Of a DNA stretch of 35,670 bases, positions 7,588 through 16,200 are shown piece by piece (position 1 is the stretch's first letter; the number at the start of each line of letters is the position of its first letter). A program made the position numbers and the translations under genes. The notes beneath the pieces are model-generated. The model searched no databases, was not told the origin of the DNA, and saw only the letters and a list, made by a program, of their open reading frames with translations. The DNA is taken from assembly GCA_019748295.1 (NCBI GenBank), contig JAIEPT010000137.1, positions 1-35,670 on the forward strand. The letters run 5' to 3'. This DNA is from Gemmataceae bacterium (lineage in GTDB: Bacteria > Planctomycetota > Planctomycetia > Gemmatales > Gemmataceae).

Positions 7588-9777
7588 CTACGGGGCGACG
7601 CCGAGGTTTTTCTTGAGGAAGCCGGCGATGCGGGTGTGGAGGCGTTCCATCACGAGCGGGTCGGGGACCATGTGGGTGAGGCCCGAGAGGGGGACCATCT
7701 CGAATTCCTTGCCGTGGCGAAAGAGGGCGTCAACCAGCCGGAGCGAATGACGGAAGTAGACGTTGTCGTCGGCGGTGCCGTGGAGGATGAGCAGCGGACG
7801 GCGAAGGTCGGCGGCGTAGGTGAGGAGCGAGCCTTCCTTATAGGCGGGGTCCGACTTGGGGGGCACGCCGAGGTAGCGTTCGGTGTAGTGGGTGTCGTAG
7901 TCAAGCCAATCGCAAACCGGAGCGCCGGCGACACCGACCTTGAAGACGTCCGGCCGGCGAAGCACGGCGAGGGCGGAGAGATAGCCGCCGAAGGACCAGC
8001 CGTCGATGCCGACGCGTTCGAGATCCATCGCGGGCTCAAGCTTGGCGAGGGCCTGCAACCCGGCGACCTGATCTTCGAGCGGCAATGAGCCGAACTTTTG
8101 GCGAATGGCCCGTTCCCAGTCGCGGCCTCGTCCGGGCGTGCCGCGGCCATCGATGGCGACGACGATGAAACCCTGGTCGGCGTACCACTGGTCCAGCAGC
8201 CAGCGGTTGTAGGCGGCCATCACATGAATGTGATGCGGCCCGCCGTAGACGTCGACCATCACCGGATACTTCTTCTTCGGATCGAAGTGGTGCGGCCGGA
8301 TAATCGCGGCATGAAACTCCTTGTCGCCGACCCTGCGATATTCGACACGCGGCACGAACGGCGGATCCTCGGCCACGCTGGGCAAGTCGGCGATCTTGCC
8401 GCCATCCTTGCGATGCACCGTTGTCCGCGGCATGGCGTTCTTGAGCCGTGACGTGAGGGCGTAGATGGAACCGTCCTGGGCGAAGGAGGCCGCGTGCAAC
8501 CCGGGTTCGGTGGTCAGTTTCTCGATGGAACCATCAGAGAGTTTGACGCGATGCAGATGGCTCTCGGTGGGATCGGCGCTGGCGAGGAAGTAAACCTCCT
8601 TCGCGCCGCGATCGATATGAACGAGCGACTGAAAGCCGTGTTTCACGGGGACCAGCGTCCGCGGGTTCTTGTCGGCGGCGCGCAGTTCAAGTTGCGGCCC
8701 GCCGTTCGTTTCGCTCACCCAAAGCAAGCCATGACCCGCGACGAAGCGAGGCACATCTTGGCGGAGGTTGACCCAGGCGTCGTCCTTCTCCGTCCACAAA
8801 GTTTCGACGTCGCCGTTCGCGGGATCGACTTGCAGCACGGCGACTTCGTCTTGCAGTCGCGTTTGCACGGTAAGCGTGAGGGGGCCGCTTTTCGCCCAGC
8901 GAGCGGACGCAAGATACGGGTAGCGAGCGCGGTCCCAATCGACACGCGTCGGCGTTCCTTCAAGGTCGAAGATCGTAAGCCCCACGCGAGCGTTGTCTTT
9001 TCCAGGTCGCGGATAGAAGAAGGGGGTGGGCGTCGCGGCGGGCGAGATGGGGTCGGCGACGAACCAGGTCTCGACCTTGCTGTTGTCGGTCTGCTGCACG
9101 AGCAGCGACCTGCTGTCGGGCGACCACCATGTGCCGACGAATCGGCCCATCTCTTCTTGGGCGACGAACTCGGCGAGGCCGTTCGGCTTCGCGGCCGTGC
9201 CTCCCTTGGTGATGCGCAGTTCGCGATCCGCTTTCAAGTCGAAGACGAAAACGTCGCATTCGCGGACATACGACATTTTGCTGCCGTCCGGCGCGAAACG
9301 CGGATCGATCGCGCCGGGCCCGATGCCGAGTTCGCGAACCTTGCCGTCGCTTCGCGAGACGACGTAGAGCTTGCCTGAAAGGCTGACGAGGATTTGCGTG
9401 CCGTCGTCCGAAAGCTGGAAGGTGGTGAATCCGCCGACGCTGACCCGCATCCGCTCGCGGCGGGCCTTCTCTTCCGGCGTCAGGTTCTCCTCGGCGCCTT
9501 TCAGCAGCGCTTCCGGCGTCAGCCATTCGCGCGTTTTTCCGCTGGCGACATCGAACTCGAACAGCGCCAGCTTCGCTGCTCGCGGAGCCGACCGCAAAAA
9601 CAGGACGGCTTTGCCGTCCGGCGTCGGCTGCGCCTTCATTGGCCGGCCCAACATGAAGCCACCAGTCTGGGCGTGGTCGCGCAGGTAGCTCGCATCAAGC
9701 GGCGTTTTCGGCGGCAGGTCCGGAGCGGCATGCATGGGGGAAGCGATCGTGAGCAGGAAAAGGGCCAAGCGTTGCAT
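7588..9777 (-). CDS. Exported S9 serine peptidase, dipeptidyl-peptidase IV type
   Basis: Cleaves N-terminal dipeptides or oligopeptides in the periplasm, by family. The 729 residues begin with a signal peptide (MQRLALFLLTIASPMHA), followed by an eight-bladed DPP-IV beta-propeller (about 40-490) with WSPD-type blade motifs and QEEMGR, the DPP-IV substrate-clamp region, then an alpha/beta-hydrolase domain (about 500-725). The catalytic triad is S595 in GWSFGGY, D670 in HGTADDN and H702 in GLTHMV. The length is typical of bacterial DPP-IV. Its start is supported by the signal peptide and by a promoter about 40 bp upstream (9816-9843). Divergent from the DUF1501 gene. The substrate is unknown; a role in peptide scavenging is plausible alongside the tricorn protease 3.5 kb away, but the two are not in one operon. 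Confidence 0.92.
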   Translation of the reverse strand: MQRLALFLLTIASPMHAAPDLPPKTPLDASYLRDHAQTGGFMLGRPMKAQPTPDGKAVLFLRSAPRAAKLALFEFDVASGKTREWLTPEALLKGAEENLTPEEKARRERMRVSVGGFTTFQLSDDGTQILVSLSGKLYVVSRSDGKVRELGIGPGAIDPRFAPDGSKMSYVRECDVFVFDLKADRELRITKGGTAAKPNGLAEFVAQEEMGRFVGTWWSPDSRSLLVQQTDNSKVETWFVADPISPAATPTPFFYPRPGKDNARVGLTIFDLEGTPTRVDWDRARYPYLASARWAKSGPLTLTVQTRLQDEVAVLQVDPANGDVETLWTEKDDAWVNLRQDVPRFVAGHGLLWVSETNGGPQLELRAADKNPRTLVPVKHGFQSLVHIDRGAKEVYFLASADPTESHLHRVKLSDGSIEKLTTEPGLHAASFAQDGSIYALTSRLKNAMPRTTVHRKDGGKIADLPSVAEDPPFVPRVEYRRVGDKEFHAAIIRPHHFDPKKKYPVMVDVYGGPHHIHVMAAYNRWLLDQWYADQGFIVVAIDGRGTPGRGRDWERAIRQKFGSLPLEDQVAGLQALAKLEPAMDLERVGIDGWSFGGYLSALAVLRRPDVFKVGVAGAPVCDWLDYDTHYTERYLGVPPKSDPAYKEGSLLTYAADLRRPLLILHGTADDNVYFRHSLRLVDALFRHGKEFEMVPLSGLTHMVPDPLVMERLHTRIAGFLKKNLGVAP

Positions 9778-9815
9778 CGGCAGGCGCCTCGCAAACGGTG
9801 TCGGATTTCGTCATC

Positions 9816-9843
9816 AGTGTAACGGCGAATGGAGACTTATCAA
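9816..9843 (-). promoter_or_regulatory. Probable sigma-70-type promoter for the S9 peptidase gene
   Basis: On the minus strand, TTGATA (9843-9838) is followed after 16 nt by TACACT (9821-9816). The predicted start lies about 30 nt before the ATG at 9777. Pattern match only. Confidence 0.45.
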
Positions 9844-9861
9844 ACACAACCCCCACGCTGA

Positions 9862-9970
9862 CCCAAGCCCAGGGGCGACCGTAGGGAGCTCCTGGGACCG
9901 GAGTGTCGGAAGCGGGATACGTTTACGGTCTGGATCCCAGGAGCTCCCTGCGGTCGCCCCTGGGCTTGGG
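9862..9970. repeat. Long inverted repeat between divergent promoters
   Basis: Left arm 9862-9899 (38 nt) and right arm 9932-9970 (39 nt) are reverse complements except for one mismatch and one bulged base; the loop is 32 nt. It sits between the two divergent promoters (9816-9843 and 10004-10032), so it lies upstream of both genes and is unlikely to be a terminator of either. It may form a cruciform or insulate the promoters. Confidence 0.88.
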
Positions 9971-10003
9971 GGGCTCTGACGTCGGCGCTTCGTTGGCCTT
10001 TTC

Positions 10004-10032
10004 TTGACAGGCACTTGCGTCCAGGGTACGCT
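10004..10032 (+). promoter_or_regulatory. Probable sigma-70-type promoter for the DUF1501 gene
   Basis: TTGACA (10004-10009), a perfect -35 box, is followed after 17 nt by TACGCT (10027-10032). Transcription would start near 10040, leaving a leader of about 100 nt that contains a possible small hairpin (GGGGTAAGTGGCCTTCCCC). Pattern match only. Confidence 0.5.
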
Positions 10033-10142
10033 TCACGTCAGTCTTCCGCTTCGGCGTCGCCGCCGTTCCATGAGGTCCAGGGGGGTAAGTGGCCTTCCCC
10101 GGAACAGGCGATGCCGGCTGCCTCCTTTGGGAGCTTCTGCTT

Positions 10143-11486
10143 ATGCTCCGTATTCCTGGTCCCGCCGCACGCATGTGCGATGGGCTTTCCCGCCGTGCGT
10201 TTCTCAAGATCGGCGCCTTCTCGTTCGGCGCCGCCTCGCTGAGCCTTGCCGACGTTTTTCGAGCCGAAGCTCAAAACGGCGTCGCCAGCACGCATCGTTC
10301 GGTGATCAATATCTTCCTCGCCGGCGGTCCGCCCCACCAGGATATGTGGGACATCAAAACCGATGCCCCCGTCGAGATCCGCGGCGAATTCAAACCAATC
10401 ACCACGCGCGTTCCAGGTATTCAGATCGGCGAAACGTTTCCGCGCATCGCCAACCTCATGGACAAGTGCGTCGTCATTCGATCCATCGTCGGCTCGGCCG
10501 ATCGGCACGACGGCATCCAATGTCTGACGGGTTTCCCGCACAATTCGCTAACTCCGCTCGGCGGCCGGCCCAGCATGGGTTCGGTCCTGTCGAAAATGCT
10601 CGGCCCCGCCCATCCTTCGATGCCGCCGTTCGTCGGCCTCGCCGCGGCAACGCAGCACCGGCCTTGGAGCGATAGCGGCCAAGCCGGCTTCATCGGCCCA
10701 ACGCATGCCCCCTTTCGGCCCGACGGCCCCGGCATGGCGAACCTGACGCTCAACGGCATCAGCGTTGATCGGCTCGACGACCGCAAAGGCCTGTTGCGCA
10801 GCTTCGACGGCATGCGGCGCGAAGTGGATAGTTCCGGCATTGTCGAAGCGGTGGACGCCGCCACGCAACGCGCATTGGGCGTCCTCACCAGCAATCGCTT
10901 GCTCGAAGCGCTCGACGTGTCCCGCGAACCCGCCACGGTCCGCGAACGCTATGGCGACGGCAAGCCGTACCAGTTCCAATTCGACGGCGCTCCGACCGTC
11001 AACGACCAGTTGCTGATGGCTCGCCGGCTCGTGGAAGCAGGCGTGCGATGCGTCACGCTCAGCTATGGCCGATGGGATAGCCACGGCAACAATTTCGGCC
11101 TGGTGCGCGATCATGGCGCCAAGCTGGATCAGTGCCTCAGCGCTCTGGTCGAGGATCTTGAAGCACGCGGCATGCTCAACGACGTAACGATCGCCGTCTG
11201 GGGCGAGTTCGGCCGTACGCCGCGAATCAACAATGGCGCGGGCCGCGACCACTGGGCGCCGGTCAGCAGCTGCCTCCTGATCGGCGGCGGCATGAAGACG
11301 GGCCAGGTCATCGGTTCCACGAATCGCCTAGGGGAACACGCCGCCACCCGCCCCGTGACGCACGGCGAAGTGTTCGCGACGATCTACAAGAACCTTGGCA
11401 TCAACCCGCAATCGACGACGATCCTCGACCCCACCGGCCGCCCGCAGTATCTCGTCGATGCCTCGCCATTGCCCGAAGTGGCTTAA
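10143..11486 (+). CDS. DUF1501 protein, Tat-exported (sulfatase-like fold)
   Basis: 447 residues. The N-terminus carries a textbook twin-arginine signal with S16-R17-R18-A-F-L-K, followed by a hydrophobic stretch (GAFSFGAASLSLADVF). The rest matches DUF1501, a planctomycete-enriched family with an alkaline-phosphatase/sulfatase-like fold: INIFLAGGPPHQDMWD near 53-68, VWGEFGRTPRINNGAGRDHWAP near 353-376 and GGMKTGQVIG. The Asp/His residues in these motifs are candidate metal ligands. Its enzymatic activity is not established. In planctomycetes such genes usually sit beside DUF1549/DUF1553 cytochrome genes; here it stands alone. I chose ATG 10143 over the upstream GTG 10089 because GGGAG precedes it by about 10 nt and the Tat motif falls at the right distance. 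Confidence 0.9.
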   Translation: MLRIPGPAARMCDGLSRRAFLKIGAFSFGAASLSLADVFRAEAQNGVASTHRSVINIFLAGGPPHQDMWDIKTDAPVEIRGEFKPITTRVPGIQIGETFPRIANLMDKCVVIRSIVGSADRHDGIQCLTGFPHNSLTPLGGRPSMGSVLSKMLGPAHPSMPPFVGLAAATQHRPWSDSGQAGFIGPTHAPFRPDGPGMANLTLNGISVDRLDDRKGLLRSFDGMRREVDSSGIVEAVDAATQRALGVLTSNRLLEALDVSREPATVRERYGDGKPYQFQFDGAPTVNDQLLMARRLVEAGVRCVTLSYGRWDSHGNNFGLVRDHGAKLDQCLSALVEDLEARGMLNDVTIAVWGEFGRTPRINNGAGRDHWAPVSSCLLIGGGMKTGQVIGSTNRLGEHAATRPVTHGEVFATIYKNLGINPQSTTILDPTGRPQYLVDASPLPEVA

Positions 11487-11498
11487 TGTCTTTCCGGC

Positions 11499-11540
11499 TC
11501 CCCTCCCCTTTGGGGAGAGGCGCTGGGGGTGAGGGGAGAG
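11499..11540. repeat. CT/GA-rich hairpin, copy 2
   Basis: A C-rich run (CTCCCCTCCCC, 11499-11509) pairs with the G-rich run that follows (GGGGAGAGG and GGGGTGAGGGGAG). It begins 13 nt after the stop codon of the DUF1501 gene and could stop its transcript. Same word family as 7160-7273 and 18976-19080. Confidence 0.6.
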
Positions 11541-11569
11541 AACGGTGCATAAACTTGTTTCGTCCCCCA

Positions 11570-11689
11570 AAGCCCCAGGGTAAGCGCAGCGCACCCTGGG
11601 GATCGCACCCGCTGGATTGCAGATTTCGAATTGCAGGCGTGAGACGCATCTGCCGTCTGGATCCCCAGGGTGCGCTTACCCTGGGGCTT
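11570..11689. repeat. Long inverted repeat overlapping the 3' end of the zinc-ribbon gene
   Basis: Arms 11570-11604 and 11660-11689 pair over 30 of 30 positions, with a 5-nt insertion (a tandem GCGCA-type slip) in the left arm. The loop contains ATTGCAGATTTCGAATTGCA (from about 11616), a phrase that recurs at 28947-29005. The right arm includes the last codons and the TAA stop (11676-11678) of the minus-strand zinc-ribbon gene. Confidence 0.88.
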
Positions 11690-11990
11690 GCCGCACAACA
11701 TCACGGTTATGCGCGGATTGATGCCACCGCAGTGCTTCCGCGAAATCGCCGCGGGCGGCGCTGGCTAGTGCGACCAGTTTGATCGCATCGTCTCCGCGTC
11801 GTATTTCTTGTGCGTGCCAAGCGGCGGCGTAGGCATCGTCGTATCGGCCGTCGCGCATCGCTTGTTTCGCGTTTTCCATCACGCGTTCGCGCTCGGCTTC
11901 CAGCGAAAACAGCAGCGACAGGTCCGCCTTGCATCGACGGCAAATTGCCTCCGTGTTCTCGGCTCGACATGCGGGACAGCGGATGGTCAT
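11676..11990 (-). CDS. Small zinc-ribbon protein with helical repeat region, unknown function
   Basis: 104 residues. A C4 zinc ribbon (C5-x2-C8-x8-C17-x2-C20, RCPACRAENTEAICRRC) is followed by about 75 residues of Ala-rich amphipathic helices with a TPR-like rhythm (DGRYDDAYAAAWHAQEI, GDFAEALRWHQSA). Probably a cytosolic adaptor or nucleic-acid-binding protein; no function can be named. The ATG overlaps the stop of the ROK kinase gene by 4 nt (ATGA), so the two are likely translationally coupled. The C-terminal codons (about AP-G-stop) come from the right arm of an inverted repeat, so the native C-terminus may have been replaced or trimmed when the palindrome arrived. Confidence 0.72.
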   Translation of the reverse strand: MTIRCPACRAENTEAICRRCKADLSLLFSLEAERERVMENAKQAMRDGRYDDAYAAAWHAQEIRRGDDAIKLVALASAARGDFAEALRWHQSAHNRDVVRQAPG

Positions 11991-12937
11991 GCGAAACTCC
12001 TACTTGCCAGTGCCAACGCCCCTTGCACGACGACCTCTTCTCCAAGCGATGCGGGGACGATATCGAAACACTCGGCAAACGGCTTGAAGACCATCTCCGC
12101 GACATGCCGGCGTAGCGGGCCGAAGAGCGGTTCGCCGATGAGCGACAGGCCGCCCCCCACGACGAATCGCCGCGGGCAGACGAGGGCCACCACCTGGCAG
12201 AATGCTTGAGCAAGGCACATCGTCGCGCCGTCGAGGATCGCTGAAGCGGCCGCATCCCCTTTCGCGGCGGCCTCGCCGACGTCGCGTGCGGTCAGGGTTT
12301 CCGATTGGGTATGTCGGCCCAGCGGCGAGTTGGCGAGAAAGCCGGAGCGAGCCAGGTCGCGAACCTTGCGGTCGATCGCCCACCCGGATGCGAAGTGCTC
12401 CAACACATCCCATCGGCCTTCATGCCAAAGCCGCAGATGCCCGATCTCCGCGGCTCCTTTGCCGACGCCGCGATGAATGGCGCCGTCGATGATCAGCCCG
12501 CCGCCGATGCCTGAGCCGAGCGTCACGTAGAAGACCGGCGACATGCCGCGGCCCGCGCCGAAAGACGCTTCCGCCAAACCCGCGACGTCCGCGTCGTTTC
12601 CCAAGACCGCCGGCAAGCCAAACGATTCGCCGATCCAATCGCCGAGCGGAAACAGATCCCAGCCCGCGATCTGATGCGACTTGATGACGGAGCGAGTTGC
12701 ATCATCGACGGGCCCGCCGAAGCCGACGCCGATGCCGCGGAGTTGGGATTTCGAGACGCCCGCGCGCATCAGCAGATCGGGCACTGCATCCAGGATTTGT
12801 CGGCGAATGCCGTCGGCTCCGTCGATGGGGGCGACTGGCCCACGCCACAACGCCGCGATCGAGCCGCAGCCGTCGCCGATGCCGAGTTGAAGCTTCGTCC
12901 CGCCGATTTCGATGCCGAGATACACGGGTTCGCTCAA
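11987..12937 (-). CDS. ROK-family sugar kinase (glucokinase-like), zinc motif missing
   Basis: Phosphorylates a hexose or N-acetylhexosamine with ATP, by family. The 316 residues contain the N-terminal phosphate loop IEIGGTKLQLGIGD (9-22), the sugar-binding GNDADVAGLAEASFGAG with the catalytic base D115, the second phosphate loop GSGIGGGLIIDG (141-152) and EIGH (164-167). The ROK zinc-finger signature CxCGxxGCxE that should follow EIGH is absent: the segment reads LRLWHEGRWDVLEHFASG with no cysteine. The first loop has Glu where Asp is usual. Activity may be retained in a zinc-free form or altered. The start is the TTG at 12937; a GTG at 12925 is an alternative, and neither has a good Shine-Dalgarno. 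Overlaps the zinc-ribbon gene downstream. Confidence 0.85.
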   Translation of the reverse strand: MSEPVYLGIEIGGTKLQLGIGDGCGSIAALWRGPVAPIDGADGIRRQILDAVPDLLMRAGVSKSQLRGIGVGFGGPVDDATRSVIKSHQIAGWDLFPLGDWIGESFGLPAVLGNDADVAGLAEASFGAGRGMSPVFYVTLGSGIGGGLIIDGAIHRGVGKGAAEIGHLRLWHEGRWDVLEHFASGWAIDRKVRDLARSGFLANSPLGRHTQSETLTARDVGEAAAKGDAAASAILDGATMCLAQAFCQVVALVCPRRFVVGGGLSLIGEPLFGPLRRHVAEMVFKPFAECFDIVPASLGEEVVVQGALALASRSFA

Positions 12938-12993
12938 GAGGAAGAGATAGCGGCATCATCGGGACTTATGTGCGTCACGGCAAGAAAGAACAA

Positions 12994-13160
12994 GCAGAAT
13001 GATGGGAAGGCGGAATCATGCAAGGCAGAAAGACAGAATCAATACGAACCGAATGATAAAGGCGATTTCGCAGCTGGCCCCCGACAATCTCGCATTTCAT
13101 GATTCTGCTCGTAATGATTCTGTTTTCTGCCTTGCATGATTCTGCTTTCCATCATTCTGC
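12994..13160. repeat. Long AT-richer inverted repeat between divergent genes
   Basis: Left arm 12994-13040 and right arm 13116-13160 pair over about 43 positions with small gaps. The arms are built from repeated words (GCAGAATGATG, GAATCATG, CAAGGCAGAA), and extra right-arm words (CATGATTCTG) occur at about 13099. The base composition is more AT-rich than the neighbouring genes. It lies upstream of both the ROK kinase and the tricorn gene. Confidence 0.82.
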
Positions 13161-13250
13161 AAATTCTTTCGCCCCGCAATCTGGTTGAAATGGGCCGAAT
13201 GATGCGTCATAGAATGAGCCTGCCTCCCGTCGTTCTACACCGAGGTGTTC

Positions 13251-16200
13251 ATGCGCACGTTGTTGCTGGCGATGCTTGTCGCCGCGGTTCCGCTTTCTCC
13301 TCTGGCGGCCCAACCCGCCGACGAAGCTCGGCTGCTTCGCTTCCCCGCGATCCACGGCAAGACCATCGCCTTCGGCTACGCGGGGAACCTCTACTCCGTC
13401 TCCTCCGAGGGGGGCATCGCTCGGCGACTCACAAGCCATGAAGGCTACGAGATGTTTCCCCGCTTCTCGCCCGACGGCAAGCATCTCGCGTTCACGGGAC
13501 AGTACGACGGCAACACCGAAGTCTATGTGATGCCGGCCGAGGGGGGCACGCCGAAACGGCTCACGTTCACGGCCACGCTGGGGCGCGATGAGGTGTCGGA
13601 CCGCATGGGGCCCAACAACATCGTGATGACGTGGAAGAACAACAACGAACTCGTCTTCCGCTCGCGCATGCGGGAGTGGAACGACTTCATTGGGCAGCTG
13701 TTTACCGTCGATTCGAAGGGGCATCTGCCGGAGCAACTGCCGTTGCCGCGAGGCGGGTTCTGCTCGTTTTCGCCGGACGGCAAGAAGCTCGCGTACAACC
13801 GTGTCTTCCGCGAATTTCGCACTTGGAAGCGTTACCGCGGCGGCATGGCGGACGACATTTGGATCTACGACTTCGAGACGAAGAAGACCGAAGCCATCGC
13901 CCAGGATCCCGCATCCGACGTCTTCCCGATGTGGCACGGCGACCGCATCTACTTCCTCAGCGATCGCGACGAAGCGAAGCGATTCAACCTTTGGTCGTAC
14001 GACACGGGAACGAAGAAGCTTCAGCAACTCACGACGTTCAAGGACTACGACTGCAAGTACCCCTCGCTGGGCGACGCCGCGATCGTCTTCGAAAACGCGG
14101 GTTACATCTACCGCTTCGATCTGCAGACGGTGAAGGCGACGAAGGTGCCGATCCGCATCCTGGAGGACATGGCTTCGGGCCGATCGGGCATCAAGGATGT
14201 AGCGAAGCAGGTGTCGGCCTACGAAATCTCGAATGACGGCAAGCGAGCTCTCTTCGAAGCGCGTGGCGAACTGTTCACCGTCCCCGCGAAAGACGGGGCG
14301 ACGCGTCATCTGACCGACAGTTCCAACGTCCACGAGCGAAGTCCGAAGTGGTCGCCTGACGGCAAAACCGTCGCGTACATCGGCGATGCCAGCGGCGAGG
14401 ACGAGATCTATGTGATGCCCGCTGACGGCAAGGGTTCGCCCACGCTGATCCCGACCGTCGATCCGTCCTACAAGTACGAGCTTCGCTGGTCGCCCGATTC
14501 CAAGAAGGTGATGTGGTCCGACAAGAAGATGCGGCTGCATTACGTCGATATGGAGTCGAAAGCGGTCAAACTGATCGCTCAAAGCAAGGTCTGGGAAATC
14601 CACGATTACTCATGGTCGCCCGACAGCAAATGGGCCTCCTACGCGCGTACCGACCAGGAAGGGATGCCGCGCGTGTGGATTTATTCGCTGGATCAGGACA
14701 AGTCGTTTGCGGTCACCGACGGCTGGCATGACTCGTCGCACCCCGTATTTTCGGGGGACGGCAAATATCTCTACTTCGCCTCGGAACGCAATTTCGATCC
14801 GGTCTACAGCGAAACGGAATGGAACCACGCTTACGTGGACATGGACAAGCTGTATGTCGTTCTGCTCTCGAAGGAGACGGCTAATCCTTTCCGAGCGAAA
14901 AGCGATGACGAGCCGGCGAAAGAAGACAAGAAGGACGACGCCAAGGAGAAGAAGGAAGAAGGAAAGGAAAAAAAGAAGGACGCCCCAGTCACGGTGAAGA
15001 TCGACCTGGAAGGCCTGAAGGATCGCGTGCTGGAACTGCCGACGGCAGCGGGTCGATATCGCAATCTGCAATCGGTGGGGGCGAACCTCTACTACCAACG
15101 TATGTCGCGCAAAGGCGGTCCCGCCTTCGGATACTTCGACCTCGCCGCGAAGAAGGAAACGAATCTCGGCACGATCGGCGGCTACGAAATCTCGGCCAAC
15201 GGCCAAAAGATGCTCGTCAGCAAGGACAGCGCGTATCACATTATCGACGTGCCGAAAGGCCCGCTCGCTCTCGGCGATGCCCTCAGTCTTTCCGGTTTGC
15301 AGGTAAACCTCGATCGACGCAAGGAGTGGAACCAGATCTTCCACGAGTCGTGGCGGCAGATGCGCGACTTCTTCTATGACCCCGGCATGCACGGCGTCGA
15401 TTGGAAGGTGATGAAAGCCAAGTACGAGGTGCTGCTGCCGCACGTCAATCATCGCGCGGATCTGACCTACATCATCGGCGAGATGATCAGCGAACTGAAC
15501 GCCGGGCACGCATATGTGGGCGGCGGCGAATTGCCCAAGGTCACCAAGGTGCAGACCGGCCTGCTCGGAGCCGAGTTGACGCAGGATGCGAAAACCGGAG
15601 CGGTAAAGATCGCGAAGATTCTGCGAGGCGTGTCGTGGGACAAATCGCTCCGCTCTCCGCTCGCGGAAATCGGCGTCAATGTCGAACCGGGCGAATACAT
15701 CGTCGCCGTGGACGGCAAGCCGACCAAGGACATGGCCAACATTTATGAGGCCCTCGTCAACACCGTCGGCAAGCAGGTTCGGCTCACCATCAACAAGGAG
15801 CCGAGCGACAAGGGATCGCGCGACGTGGTCGTCACGCCGATTGCGGACGAGCATCCGCTCTATTACCACGAGATGGTGCAGAACAACATCAAGAAGGTGG
15901 CCGAGGCGTCAGGCGGGAAGATCGGCTATCTGCACGTGCCCGATATGTCGCCGGCGGGGCTCAATGAATTCGCGAAGCATTACTACCCGCAGCTTCGCAA
16001 GAAAGCGCTGCTCATTGATGTTCGAGGCAATGGCGGCGGAAACGTGTCGCCCATGCTCATCGAGCGTCTGCGCCGCGAGATCGCGATGGTCGATATGTCG
16101 CGCGACACCGCGCCCCGGCCTGATCCGGGCGAAACGTTCCTCGGCCCGGTCGCCTGCTTGCTGAACGAGTTCTCCGCATCGGACGGCGATATTTTCCCCT

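Noticed and set aside
10040..10142. A riboswitch in the leader of the DUF1501 gene
   Set aside because: There is a small G/C-rich hairpin, but it does not match the conserved core of any riboswitch class I know.
13152..14603. A 483-codon minus-strand open frame opposite the tricorn gene
   Set aside because: It runs through the palindrome at 13.1 kb and into the tricorn propeller region, with no recognisable domain; the tricorn gene on the other strand explains it.
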